NCBI GenBank assembly: GCA_963662155.1
Contig: OY759270.1
Location: 15,757,509 to 15,821,508, forward strand
Reading direction: 5' to 3'
Length of the DNA stretch: 64,000 nt
From: Lamellibrachia columna
Taxonomy: Eukaryota > Annelida > Polychaeta > Sabellida > Siboglinidae
Under the pieces are notes generated by a model. The model ran no database searches and was not told the DNA's origin. It saw only the letters and a program-made list of their open reading frames with translations. Below, in pieces: positions 1 to 12,290 of this stretch. The stretch's first letter is position 1; each line of letters opens with the position of its first letter. The position numbers were made by a program, and so were the translations under genes.

Positions 1-1753
1 GATGGTAATAGTGTACAACAACCGAGAAATCCCTGGTTACAATCTTTGTTTAAACTCTGGGAACAAAAAGTAGGTCAGAACTTGATTATTGAAGCTTTCT
101 GGGCTTTCTTACAACAGTGGGCAATAAATGTAAATATGGATTGTGATTTGTTTAGGGACACAGGAAGCTGATTGTTCAATATTCATAAGATGCAACCATG
201 TACACTCTCATGACTGAAATGATTAAATTGCATAGCAATTTTAACAATTTATATTTAATACCACTTAAAAGTCTCACTTCAATTGTTCAATCATTGCATG
301 TTAGGAATATTCATTGCATATCAAGAATATTCATTAGTGTGATTTTGGTGCCCGTAAATTAGCCACCACCAAATTCATGGTCTGGGTGGTTCACATTAAT
401 AGGGTCATCTCGTGGGTGGATAAATGGTTATTTAGGGTCTCGTGTTAAAAACATATGAGTAGGTCTTAGTAGTGTATTTACTTACCTAGTTGGTGCACTA
501 GGCCACCATCTCAGTTGAAATAGGGCTTTGTATTATACTCTATATGGTCACCTTGCAATCTATTGTATAATTTGTTATTTCGTATATATTGTAAATATTG
601 AATCGGATGCAATCAAGCCAGTTTCTGATTACTTCTGTTGTAACAGTTGCATTGAAACTGATGATTGGCTAAACTTTAGCCCACATTGAAATCACACTTA
701 CATTTACAGCAGAACACTGAATTCACACAACTGATGTGTACCTTTGTTTTTTTTTGTATAAAAGTGCTGAGAAAATTGTTGTAACCGGAATGATTACGTG
801 TCCTCGATAGAACAACATGCATGTGTCGTTACAATTACGATACCAGAATAATTGCGACATAGAAACTGCGCTTCTAAGTGAGGATTTCTACGTCGTTGAT
901 GGCGTTGACAAGTATCAATGAGTGGAGCTGCTGAAGATTATCTGATGCAAACAGGACAACAATGCCTTTCGTGGTTCGTTGCCAACTCTTCCAGCACAGA
1001 CAAAAGACCACATTGCTTAATTGCTGTTTACGAGCCAGCATGCGGGCAGTTCTTGCATTTAGCGTGTGTTACATAACAATCGATGCGAAGTGGTCTGTTT
1101 CAACACACATGGTTTGTCCATAGCACACACTACGTGCTTCACGTGGACTTCTCTGTAACAGCTGATTTCAGCTAAATCGGTTGAAGTGCGTTGCGTTGAC
1201 AGACAGTCGGACGAAATAGGTGAAAAAGAGGTGATACGAAACAGCTACTACGAAAACAAACGGTGCATCATAAACAGCGACTTTATGACCTAACAGAATG
1301 CGGAATACCACCGAAGAAGTGTCACTGATTGGAACACAATTTCGGCCTCGATTCTCTAGGTTTGTGAATAAACGTTATTTGGCTTTGTAGATCAATAATA
1401 TATTATATTCTGTGGAATACACATATTTGATATAGTATTAATGTTGATACATATGCCGTTTCTGCTCGGATTCTACAAACAATTGGCCATTCATATGGAG
1501 TTATGATTAATGTATTGGGACACGTTAATTACTTGTGACAACTATATTTCTCTTCTTCTGATGCAACTCATGATTATGTATTAACCGCTTCCAAAATGTG
1601 ACTAGATTGTGGCCGCACTGGAGAGTTCTAGTGATGTAGCCCTAGTACGAGTCTATATTAGGTAGAATGTCGGATTTGCGTAGTTTAGCAGGTTCATGTA
1701 GGCCCTATGTTGAATGGATATATTATTTGTTCTTCAATTGGATGGAGACGACA

Positions 1754-2205
1754 CACTTTCTAAGCATTTGACTGATTGTTGGCTAACGTAACTGTTGTGC
1801 GCATTTGTTCCACAAAGTAACGGCGATGGGAATGATTATATTCATAGATATTAAACAGATAATACCATTTAATACAACTGTTCGATGATACTGTAGACAA
1901 AATAATAAACTTTTTCCACGTGTAGTGAGTTGCATTCCCAAGGTGCTGTGTTGGCTACGACGGGGACTGTTGTTTTTTACACTTTCTAAGAATTTTGACT
2001 GATTATTGGCTAACGTAACTGTTACGCGCATTTGTTTCACAAAGTAACGGCGATGGGAATGAATAGATTCATAGATAATAAACAGATACTGCCATTTAAT
2101 ACAACTGTTCGATGATACTGTTGGCAAAATAATAAACGTTTTCCACTTGTCTTATGTTGCATTCCCAAGGTACAGGTTATTGATGACAGTTAACGGGCCG
2201 ACGTT
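1754..2205. repeat. 226-bp tandem duplication, X copy 1
   Basis: Two direct copies in a row, starting at 1,754 and 1,980 with CACTTTCTAAG, each ending near a shared string ATTCCCAAGGT. They differ at scattered bases. Equivalent pairs are at 28,083-28,534 and 45,225-45,676. X copy 4 has a single segment. Confidence 0.85.
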
Positions 2206-2471
2206 GTTGTAGGCGCCATCTTAGAGTGAGCACTTCCGGCGCATGCGCATAATTTCCACCACTGAATCTGCATAATTAAATATCAATAACATAGACTAGA
2301 AATATTACTGATGCATGTTATACATTTTGCTGTATTACAACTTGAACTAGGTCATATAAGAAACATTCTAATGAATAAATTGTTTATTTAAATGTTGTTA
2401 TAACAGAAAAACGTAAAGTGAACATGTTTCAAGAGTTCACACCACAAATTCGGCCGGAAGGGTTTACCAAC

Positions 2472-2479
2472 TATATAAA
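2472..2479 (+). promoter_or_regulatory. TATA-like box in X block
   Basis: TATATAAA sits in a more GC-rich, well conserved part of the X block (equivalents near 28,801, 45,943 and 62,838). Sequence downstream is conserved in all four copies. No supported reading frame follows, so this is only a possible promoter. Confidence 0.2.
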
Positions 2480-3953
2480 CGGGTAGACATGTTGTCATAA
2501 GAGGTTGCTAGCTCAACACATAGGGGTTGTCAGTAGTTTGGGTGGAGGACTACATCATGGTCTGGGGGCCGACAAACCTCTCCCCTGAGAGCTGCTCGAT
2601 ACGCAACTATAAGAGATTCGGTGACTGTGGATTGGTCTCTCCACCGACCGATAGGAGGTGCAACCAAATGGCTGATAATGGCCAAGTGTCACTCACGTCA
2701 TTGGTCTCTTATTTTTTAAACAAAAGAATATCGATCTTTATATATTCAGATTCGGTTTATTATTCTCGATTCGCATTAGTTGATCAATCGGCATCAGTTT
2801 TATTGTCATCGTACCAAATGTCTGCCAATCCTTAATCAATTACATGTAAATTATTACGTTGATTTCCTTTTACATGTAAATTATTACGTTGATTTCCTTC
2901 CTTGCATTTTAGTAACTCGATGCTTTCATTATATCACTCTACGTCACTTCCAAAACAAAAAGGCTATACGATGTTAGTGTTTTATGGCACTCCATAGAGC
3001 ACTATGTGATGATGGCGCTATGTAGATATCATATTTTATTATTATTATTATTTTGGTGGTGACGTTCTCGAAACACCAGTGCCAGCAGCATATTAATATT
3101 TTACGAAAACTCCCAATTTGTTGGAGGTATGTGATTTTGACGAAACTTAACTTGTTCACACATTGGCAGCATAGTAGCAGTGAATGTCATGAAGTTGTAG
3201 GATTTTTGATGGTCAAGTTTTCTACTAATCATGCGAAACGTTAACGTGACCATCTGCAGTTGTTCTGTTACTACAATTTAATAATAGGACAAAACTGCTG
3301 GCCTCGACAATTTGAGAATGTGCCATGTTTTTAATTAATCCGCCGCCAAATCATGTGTGACATAGTTTTAGTTGAGGTACTTAGTCGTTTAACTATGCGT
3401 TGTGAGGCTGATGTGTTGTGTTTCGTGGTGAGACCGGCTTCTAACAGGGCACTGGCGGTAAAGATGGCCCTCCTGGCGGACAATTCAGAAGAACCGCAAT
3501 TTATCCGGTAGGTGGACGCGCGAGGTTAGGCGCAGACGCGTAAAAAAAGTTATTGCTCAATTTTGTTATTGTTACTGCGAAATTCGTAGGTTATGATTTC
3601 GTATTTTTAGTTGTTTCGACATATGGACTGTTAGAAAACGAATATGGAGTTCCTACGGAAGTGCAGTATGCGCTTATTATTCTGCTCAAATTCGATATCG
3701 CCATATTATCGCCCCCATTTTCATACTGGAGGTGATTTTGCACCAGAAATGACGCAAATAGTCGCGTAACTGTTACGTCACATTGGCGCCCGCTATCTGA
3801 AGGTAAGTGACGTACGGGTCAGAACTGACGAGTTATTTTCCTGCTCCCATATGTTAACCGTATCTGCAACATTTTACACGACTGTCGGTTACTGCTTATA
3901 TAGTAGCATGAAGACCCTACCCTGAATCACTGGCACTGCCATCAAGACTAGCG

Positions 3954-4035
3954 ATGTCCGACAACTCTGAAGGGGTAAGACCACTATAGACCTTCCAGTT
4001 TATTGTTTCACACGAAAATATAGTGTATTAAATTG
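3954..4035. repeat. 82-bp flanking direct repeat P, left copy, transposase block A
   Basis: Begins ATGTCCGACAACTC and ends TTAAATTG. It is preceded by GACTAGCG in all three left-hand copies and runs straight into transposase-coding DNA at GGCCACT. An almost identical copy follows the right end of the same transposase block at 7,351. Confidence 0.85.
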
Positions 4036-6086
4036 GCCACTTTTCCTCCTTTACTAATCGGAGCTTTGCTTGTCTCCAATTTTCGCAGTAGAGAGTCCAG
4101 GGCTGGGTCCAATTACACAAAATTATATCAATTACAATTACATTAATTTTTTTTATTTCAATTACAATTACAGTCATAATTTTCCAAATCAATTACAATT
4201 ACACTGTTTCAATTTCAATTACAATTACATTATGTGGAACCAAATATATTCAGCATTTGTTAATTATGTGTTTTTCCGCGTTTTGCTGAATTTAAATATT
4301 TTGTACACAATTGATAAACAAATATAACGGTAATGTTTGTACATTTTGTTGAATTGTGACTTTGAATTATACTAAATAAAAAGATAGCCGTTTAAAACAT
4401 ATTTTTATTATATACAAATACAATGCAATATCCAGACATAATCCTACAGGACATATTCCAATGCAGACATTTATCCGTGCGCATTTCTTAAATTTTTCTT
4501 TGGAAAATACTAATAATAGGGTTTGATGTGTTTACTTTGAGGTTGTAGCTCCTGCTCTAAGCTGACATTCTTAATTGGTCTGCCCTTTGCTTTGTGTGAG
4601 TTGGGAATGGGAAGAGAGGCCATATAAACGGTCCTTGCCACCTGACCTGTCTCCAACCCACCACAACACAAGGGGTGTAATTGGCTTGCTAACTCTGCAA
4701 TGTTTCACTGAGCTGACATTTTCTGAAGCAATATCAGGCTACAGGTCTTTCCATATTGTTTGAATACCAGCTTAGCCTTTGTCTGACAATGTCTGTGCAT
4801 TGTTTATTGCTTCCTGGCTGTTACCAACTTACTGAAAAAGCTAATTGCTAAGGCTACCCACCACTAGCACCACCAGACAGTGAATACTGAGACTTAAATA
4901 TAAATATATAAGCAGGTGTTATTATTAGTCTTGATTTTCAACTGATGTGAGACTTAAATTATATTTTTATTGACAATTCGTTCAGGTAGTTTGTGATATG
5001 AAACGTACTGTAATTGAAATAAAATTTCAATTATGCAAAATATAACAATTACAATTACAGCAACATTTTGAAACCATAATCAATTACAATTACACAATTT
5101 TGCTGTAATCAATTACAATTACATAATTGGACCCAGCCCTGAGAGAGTCCCCCGCTCCATAATTCAGCCTGTCAATGGCTGCACAATTTATTCTGTATGT
5201 GTAGAGCCACAATATCCTGGCAGCAACTTTGTTGTTCTACTACGACCCCTATTGCTTGTGATGCATTTTGCCCAGTATGATAAGACCCAGTGATTCTCGC
5301 TGAGCTATATCTGCTGTCCATGGATATGGTTACTGGAGCATCTTCAGGTAATCCTCGTAGCTTATTAATTGTCTTCATGTGGTTTTCGCCAAGTCTGCCA
5401 AAGTCATAGTTGCTGTCGCATTGCCAACTTTGTTTGCAGTCCGTTGCATGCTACTTCGGTACGGTGGTGGTACATCTAAGCTAGCAATTATCACTCGCCC
5501 TTTAGCGATTCCTGTGGTAGATTCCTGCAGTCCCACCTGAAGGCCGACATTTGGAGCAGCAGATCTCTGCCCTGCCTTCTCAGTTGGTACTTCATGGTTT
5601 AACTTGAACATTTTTGATGTGTATCCACACTTAACACACCTGATATTTTGTTTCCAGCAGAGGCCAACCTTGACCTCTGTATGCACTGTAAATCTAGGAA
5701 CAGCACACAATTAACTGTCAATAAGGGACGCATGCTCTGCAATGCACTCGTTATACATCTGTGTTGTTTTGTCTCTATGCATAATACGCATTTCTGATTG
5801 TGAGTCACCTTTCTTCAGGTATGTCGTTGTCAAGTCATCAGCAACACGTTTCTTCGGTCTCATGAGTTTGGCGCCACCCGATTTGCCCTCAGCATCTGGG
5901 ACTTCGATGAGTCCACCTGGTGTAACTTTGGCGACTCTTGTGAATTCGGCTTGCGTGAGTCTTGGCATCCACATGCTTGGTGTGGAATTGTCTGCAACGT
6001 CTTTCTTGGACGTGTGCACTGTGTGCCCCTTCTGAAAGCCACATCTCACATTTTTGGCTATTCGGAACTTCACTTTTCTTCTCCAT
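4036..6086 (-). pseudogene. Mutator-like transposase, decayed copy A
   Basis: Minus-strand relative of the intact gene at 34,645-36,786, broken in many ways. The 3' end is cut at GGCCACT and joined to the 82-bp repeat. A hAT-type element sits at 4,098-5,141. A 782-bp internal deletion fused at TGCACA (near 5,180) removes most of the second half, including the regions of D366 and E544. Seven bases are missing near 5,385, a CAA codon has become TAA near 5,711, and 11 bases are missing near the start codon. The readable pieces are 5,172-5,378, 5,375-5,710 and 5,711-6,109. It cannot make a working transposase. Its sister is copy E at 47,513. Confidence 0.9.
4098..5141. mobile_element. Non-autonomous hAT-type DNA transposon (1,044 bp) inside transposase copy A
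   Basis: The ends are inverted repeats CAGGGCTGGGTCCAATTA / TAATTGGACCCAGCCCTG (one position differs near the inner edge). The flanks carry an exact 8-bp target duplication AGAGAGTC at 4,090-4,097 and 5,142-5,149; the uninterrupted target is seen in the intact transposase near 35,040. An 8-bp duplication plus a CAGGG terminus is the hAT signature. The subterminal parts are packed with CAATTACAATTACA strings in both orientations. No transposase is encoded; the 62-codon frame at 4,575 is not recognisable. Confidence 0.9.
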
Positions 6087-6895
6087 GCTGATATCTGTAT
6101 CAGAGTCAAACACTTTTACTATCTGACTGATCTTGGAGCAATCTGTCCATCTGACATTTAAGCAATGGCCAGAATTTTAGTGGGGTAGACCACTTGTCTG
6201 TCATGCTGCACAGCTATTGGCTGAGAAAATACCCCAATGTAGATTCTGAATAGAATTTACAACCTCCTGTAGTTGAAATCTGAGCAAAAAGTAGGCTTAT
6301 CGTCACTGTAGTTGCAACAGTAGACACTCAAAAGCCCCAAACAGGCAGCATCCTGTTCTATCTCGTTGACAGGCAGTTGGCACCTTCAGTGACTTGAAAT
6401 TGGGTCATCCGTGTCAGAAATGCCAAATGTTCACATGAAAACTTGTCAGATATATAGCTTGTTTTCACACATACCATAATTCGTTGTACTTTGAATGCTC
6501 AATATTACTTATCAATGTTGTGAAATACACTGAAATGCTAGCTTTTTGCCCAAAAACAGTGTATATTAAAAAATAATAATAATAATTTAAATAAAAAAAT
6601 TAGTTGACAATTTTAGTGTTGTATTGATGAAAATACCCCACATTTTGTGAAACACTTGTAAGATTTCCTATATCTCCGGCACAGCAAGCAGTGTGGGCTT
6701 CATGACTAAAGTGCATATATGTAATTCAGCCCACTTGAAATTCTTCCCCTCACATACGGGGGCATGTCTCGGTGACATATCAATTAATGTGTAGCATTGC
6801 GATGTGGATTTCCTTCTGTGATTTATCGAGATAAATGTTTTTCTTCGATTTGGTATAACTTTCGTGATGGTTTGTGAGATGTCGGAAATTAATTA

Positions 6896-7350
6896 GGGCA
6901 CGGACCACAGTCAGAATCCATCCGCCATTACATACATAAAGAATCCCAAGGAAAAAATTCATTGTGCAGATAGGGTTTATTTGTGAGAGCAGAAATTGTG
7001 TGGACGAGGGAGTGGAAGTGATGTTCTTGTGCACAGTAGCATCTAAGCTTTGAAATGATGCCATTTGTCAGTAGGTATACCAGTTGCGTAAGGACACAGT
7101 GGCTGTTAGGCAGGATGTACTCATATTTGGGAAACCGGAGAATTTCATGGCAGAAATGCAGGGGCCTCATGCTTTGAAGCCGTTTATACGAAAAGGAGGT
7201 ATGTCATTTTCACGAATTTCACACACCAGGTGTCTTAGTGGGTCTGTCATTTTCTGTGAATTTAAAAAAAAATTGTAGGATAAATTTTCAATGTAGATGC
7301 AAGAACGTTATAATGGTCGTCTATGGGAAAAGTGACCGTGGTCCGTGCCC
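6896..7350. mobile_element. 455-bp segment with 13-18 bp terminal inverted repeats, block A
   Basis: Left end GGGCACGGACCACAGTCA; right end reads the same on the minus strand with one change. It sits at the 5' side of each transposase copy and its right end is the last base before repeat P. No target duplication is visible, so it could be a nested MITE or the structured terminus of the larger element. The small ORFs inside overlap on both strands and look incidental. Confidence 0.6.
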
Positions 7351-7432
7351 ATGTCCGACAACTCTGAAGGGGTAAGACCACTATAGACCTTCCAGTTTAT
7401 TGTTTCACACGAAAATATAGTGTATTAAATTG
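7351..7432. repeat. 82-bp flanking direct repeat P, right copy, block A
   Basis: Starts on the base after the transposon-side terminus GTCCGTGCCC and continues into Z-block DNA (TGATATGTG). Confidence 0.85.
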
Positions 7433-9213
7433 TGATATGTGAATTTGAACAATCTGTATGATGTGACATTAGTGCAATTGAACAGGCATGTTCACAAGTT
7501 TGTTTGTAGAAGCTATTGGCTTTGAAATGGTGCATTTTTTAGAGTGTAACAGGCGGAGGGATTCATTTGAATTTTTCTTCTGTGGACCACGTGGGCGCAT
7601 GAATGCATGGCTATGTTTGTTAAAATTGATGGGCATCGCACATCGGGGCGTTTTAATAGAGCTGGAGGTATGCGATTTTGACAAAACTTGGTCAGCATTT
7701 CAATGAGATGATGGCAGTTGCTGTAAAAAATTAGAATTGTTGATGGTTATGTTTTCTTATCAAACAAAACGTTAACATGACCACCAAAACATTTTTATAA
7801 TGTGGTCAGCCCCGAAATAAATGGAAGTCATGGTCACAAACACGGTTATAAAATATTGATATATTTATGTTTTTGTCGTTGTTGTTAGCTTAATTAATTG
7901 TGGACATTACAGGTAATTTGGATAAAAATTTAGTTTGTTATAACAAACTTATTATAATTTCATAATTTGCCATTCCGAATATAATTTTGGCTTATTTTTT
8001 TATAAATAAATAAAAATGGTTGCTAGTCTGCCCCATGTTTTGTGTGTGTTTGACTTAGAAAATTGTCGATGTCAGACTGTGATGTTATATGATTATATAT
8101 ATTTTATTAACTCCATCTAGTCAACAAGATCATTACTGTTTTAATACAGTTACTATTTAAACTGTTTAACCGATCTACTCAATATAGAAAATGTCAAATA
8201 AATGTACATTTTAGTTTTGTACTATAACATTTGATATACACAAGCTGATGTTTTGCGCAATTTGATATTAATATGACATTTAATTGTTAATCAACACAAT
8301 TTTTTAATTGTTCAAGTGTTAAAATAGTATGAAAGAGCTTGTGGTAAGCTAAAAATCTACAATATGCAATTTTCAGTATCAAAAATAACTGTTTCCTTTC
8401 CAAAATGTCTATTCACCACATATCAATACCAATTTCATGTTGTGTGCAGTGCTTTATAAGTGCTTGGGCACAAGGAAATGAAGGTATGCAACCCTAAACT
8501 TAGCTATCCCCATATCAAGCTAACCCTGAAGTGGTTTACTGAAGATATAATCATTCCCATGGCTGGCGAGCCCTCCCCATGTCGTGACCAGTGACAGTAG
8601 TGGTGAAGTCCACGATAGATCTAGACTTTTTATTGCTGTCAAACTGTAATGATATGTAGGGAAGAAATCAATATAAGTTTGGTGTTTAGCTCTAGATTTC
8701 ATGGTGTGGCACTTGCCAAGTAGGCCTACTTGATTAGCCCAAGAATGGGCTGTTTGGAGTATAACAACTTGAGACTGACGAGGATTTTTTTAATGGCAAT
8801 CGATAATCGTCCAGTCAGTGCATTGATATATGTTATTAGCTGATTATATTAGGATGTTTTACCCCCAAACACCTCCTTGACATTGGCAATAAATTGGGAA
8901 TGTACAATGTAGATGTACTACTGGGCCTAGAAGTATATTTTTGGCATATATCGAAAATGCTGCAGCACCTTTCAAATATCAGAATGATTGTGCAACAATT
9001 CAATTGCGAATTTTTTTTAGCTGCTATTAAAAAAATTACACATTTACAGAGGCAGGCTGAAAGGGCAGGAAAATTAACATGGGCGAGATGACCCAAGATC
9101 TACAATTTTCAAGCTAACTGTTCAAAATTTTCACACCTTGCAATTTTAGGGAGGGAGCTCGAGTCAGGTGAGATCAGACAGACATAGTGGTGACATGTGA
9201 CGCAGGGACATAG

Positions 9214-9790
9214 TACAGCTTGGATGATATATTTGTCGACATTCAACTTGAGCCACCCTGTCTAATTTCTGCACCCAAGAAGACTCCAGGCGATGATGTC
9301 CCATTAGCTGAGCCACCATTGCCCTCTCCCTCCATATTGTTGTCACCATTAAAGCCATCCATTGACTACAAACCATCTGACCTCTCTATTCTGGATGCTG
9401 CAGAAGAGGCCAATGATGAGGAGTCCAGTGATGAAGAGTTAGTATTATTGTGTACATTCTTTGGCTTTCTATTCCTCTAAGATTTTCAATACAGCATAAT
9501 ACCTTGATTACTGTTTTAATCATGTTAATTTTTAGCAAACAGTTCATGAGTTGCGTGACTTCAAATTTTTTATTCAAAAATAATGCAATGGAATTTGTGC
9601 ATTTTCAGCTGTGATGGCTGAATGGTTGGATGCCCAGGCTCAAATCATGGACGAACTCAGAGAGATTGATGGGGACCTTGAACTGTCCGGAGATGCTTGG
9701 TTCGACAGTCCTGGACATTGTGCAAAGTATGGCTGTTACAGTTTGCGGGAGAACCGAATGAACAAAGTACTGGATGTCCAGCTGGTGCAG
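9214..9790 (+). pseudogene. DSPGHCAKYG-family gene fragment (two exon remnants), copy 1a
   Basis: Two exon-like pieces. The first (9,214-9,437) follows an ACATAG acceptor and ends at a GTTAGT donor. It encodes a proline-rich then acidic stretch ending EEANDEESSDEE. The second (9,609-9,790) lies between TTTTCAG and GTATTT. It encodes a helix (DAQAQIMDELREIDGD), then LSGDAWFDSPGHCAKYGCYS and VLDVQLVQ. From memory this matches a family of uncharacterised fish and invertebrate proteins, probably transposase-derived, with SGDGRCDSPGHCAKYG as its hallmark. The W-F in place of G-R and the lack of later exons are odd. Exon 1 leaves two bases while exon 2 needs one, so splicing them directly breaks the frame: intervening exons are lost. 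I read it as a dead fragment. Confidence 0.6.
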
Positions 9791-10826
9791 GTATTTACCA
9801 TATAAGCATGATTAAATATTATTCACCAACCAGCAAAAGCCATTAGGGATCAATAATATTGACTCGGTTTAGTTTAATATTCAAGGACTACGTATGATAG
9901 TGATAACCACTAAAACCTACAACTGTAATAATGCATTTACGTATAACAAATGCATTAATAATACAATAGTACATCTAAAGTTACTGATATTTTTGCAGAA
10001 ACTGTACCTGTACCAGGCATGGGGCAATTAACTTGAAAAGTTAATTAATTAAATTACAATTCAATCAGAAATGTTCCAATTAAATTAACGTCACACATTT
10101 CTCAGGTCAATTAAATTAACCTCCCAAATTCTTGTATTAAATTAACAATTAATTTTAATTCAATTAATAATTCAATTATTTTGGTAGAAACCAAACCAAA
10201 CAGTGGTTTATTCCTGGTAATGAAGCCACTACTAAATACAAATCCACAGAAACATGTACAGCTGTTTTCTCCAAGTCTTAGCTCAGAATATACAGACAAT
10301 TTTTCACATACAGAATAACCTATCTTAAAATTAACTGGTTGCAGGTTGCAGTAATATAGGAGGAGGAGGAACTGTTCCACAAGAATGTGCTGCAAGATGT
10401 CAAGAGACTAAACAGACCATCATACTGTCAGCCTGGAGACTTTTCACGGTTTTGTCAATCATTGTGCGACCAAACACACCAGTTTTGACAAAGCCTACAT
10501 ATGGTGACATCTTATGCACTTCTAAAATTATATTTAATTAATTTATAAAAAAAAGATTTCCGTTTATTCTGCAAGTACAATAATCTTGTGAACATGTTAA
10601 AGTACATGAAAATGCTAATATTACGAAATTGATCTTTCCATAGCATATATTGCTAACATCTTCGACCATATTCTGAAAGGATACAGAGATGGGCCCAAAT
10701 GACCACTGGTAGCGCTATCCTAGCTAATGATGGAGATGGTTAAGTTTCAGGCACGACTTTTCACACTTATACTGCATACACACAATACCTGTGGTGGGAA
10801 AAGCGCGTGTCACCTTCTCGTGGTTC

Positions 10827-11262
10827 CTACTGTGGATCACGACAGCAAACTTTGCTGTCGTGTGAACTAAGAACAGCGCACACTGGTACTATCTTGTAAA
10901 CTGTGGACATTGTGTTTGTTTGTTTTATACTGAATGGCTTGGTGCTTGGTGAAGTCATATCGGTTGCTGACTCGAGACAGTAGGTGCACGGTTTTGTGTC
11001 CAAAGGGAAATGTGGTTGATACCAACTAAATATTCGACAGCCACATAATTCACACAGCTTGACGTCTAAAATGATGGTAATATCGAGCCTGATTGTTATG
11101 AAAGAAACACATATTTGGCTCGGTTGCATTATTGACAGTTGCAGTCCGACCCATGTTTGCTGCTGTGACCGACTGTGCAGCAGGAACATCGTCATGTCTT
11201 CGGGATGGTCTACAACAACCTCCTTTGCTGTCTCTGGTATTTCAAGAGGTAACTCTGACAGC
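10827..11262 (-). CDS. Possible exon with two CxxC pairs, unknown function, copy 1a
   Basis: A minus-strand frame open from an acceptor-like site (CACTAAC branch-like string, then CGTTTAG, at 11,263) to a stop at 10,827, about 144 codons, with an internal ATG at 11,195. The centre reads CELCGC and, 18 residues on, CTYC, as in a zinc ribbon. I do not recognise a family. In support: the frame stays open in three copies (also 22,124 and 54,294), with one Met/Ile change. Against: the copies are recent duplicates, another minus frame is also fairly open, and a 73-codon frame runs on the plus strand. Confidence 0.25.
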
Positions 11263-12228
11263 CTAAACGACGTTGGTTAGTGCAATAAGGTAATGAACAT
11301 AACAATTTACATGCTTCCTGATATGCTGTCATTGATATCCCACTTTTTTCCAGTGGGATAGTAGTTTTGTATGTTAATATGCTGAATCAAACCATAAGAA
11401 TGTAGAATATTATATTACATAACATAATAGCTATCACACGATCATGGGACCACTATCTGAATAAATGAATTAACATGGACAGTACATGTTCTCGCAATTT
11501 TAATTCCACATATCCAAATTTGCTTCTTTCATAATTGTATACCTTGTGCAGATGTACATTGGGATATTAGAGTCATTTTTGCAAATACCTGTCTTAAGTA
11601 TTTACTTTGTTGTGTTTGACGTGTTATGTCATAAACTGTTGAAGAATAAGAGCAGATTATTTGGTAACAACTTTTTGTTTGCTTCACTCATTATAATGGG
11701 AGTTTTTAGTTTTAGAAAATGAGATAGCTTTAATATATGCAATTCACAAGATAATCCATTTGTATGATGCCAACAGTGTACATTGCTGACAATCCTTGCT
11801 AATTGCTTTTGTAACAAATAAATGCAGTCAATATTTGTTTTGTAGGTGTTTCCCCACACTTCACAACACCATGAAACACAAATCAGGTACTGTGAATAGT
11901 ATAATGTTTTAAGTGAGCATTTTTGTGTAGTAAATATTTTGCACTAGTATGCATAATTGCAATACTTTTCAAAGTTATCATCCTATTAAAACAACTAGAA
12001 ATTTACTTACATATATCATTTAAATATCATTGATTTTACATTAGTGCTGGCTTTTCATAGTTACTAAATAGCATGACATTAATTTCCTACACATTATGTG
12101 ATAATTGATTAACTACAAACCACATAACCAATTAACCAAGTTGTTTGTCTGTCTTTGCTGAGTTTAACCGGGTCAAAAAATTGGTGTCATCAGCAAAAAA
12201 ATTAAATTGAACAGTTATGAATTACATG

Positions 12229-12290
12229 TATGTAAAGCACCTTGATTGATCAGGCCCTGTATATCTACTTTATTATTATCATATGTAAGC
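12229..12290 (+). repeat. SINE/LINE-like 3' tail
   Basis: The string GTAAAGCACCTTGA, then a short spacer and TATATCTACTTTATTATTAT, resembles the conserved 3' tails of V-SINE or RTE-type elements (GTAAAGCGCCTTGA...ATTATTATT). No body is recognisable. Equivalents occur in the other Z blocks near 23,516, 38,990 and 55,716. Confidence 0.3.

Larger units (their letters stand above)
1..3953. repeat. X block, copy 1 (no gene seen)
   Basis: About 4 kb of AT-rich DNA without a convincing gene. Contents in order: unique text; at about 680 the point where the minisatellite found in copies 3 and 4 is missing; a TATAAAAG motif near 757; the 226-bp tandem duplication (1,754-2,205); a TATATAAA motif at 2,472; an ORF of about 100 codons (2,527-2,835) that is stopped in copy 3; a duplicated 30-bp piece near 2,841-2,898; an ATT microsatellite near 3,036. 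It ends just before the 82-bp repeat at 3,954. Confidence 0.8.

Noticed and set aside
1783..2127. 114-codon minus frame across the 226-bp duplication.
   Set aside because: The peptide repeats itself only because the DNA is duplicated; no domain, and no signals around it.
2527..2835. 102-codon plus-strand frame downstream of a TATA-like box in the X block (also 28,856 and 62,892).
   Set aside because: It does not start with a normal ATG at that position, resembles nothing known, and is stopped by a CAA to TAA change in X copy 3.
6780..7064. 94-codon minus frame conserved in six blocks within and beside the TIR segment.
   Set aside because: Overlapping frames exist on both strands and in other phases; conservation follows from block duplication.
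3954..7432. The 82-bp repeats as LTRs of a retroelement.
   Set aside because: No TG...CA ends, primer-binding site, polypurine tract or reverse transcriptase; the enclosed gene is a DNA transposase.
7488..7706. 72-codon plus frame and overlapping minus frames at the Z-block start.
   Set aside because: All three overlap in a region that looks like a repeat terminus; no recognisable domain.
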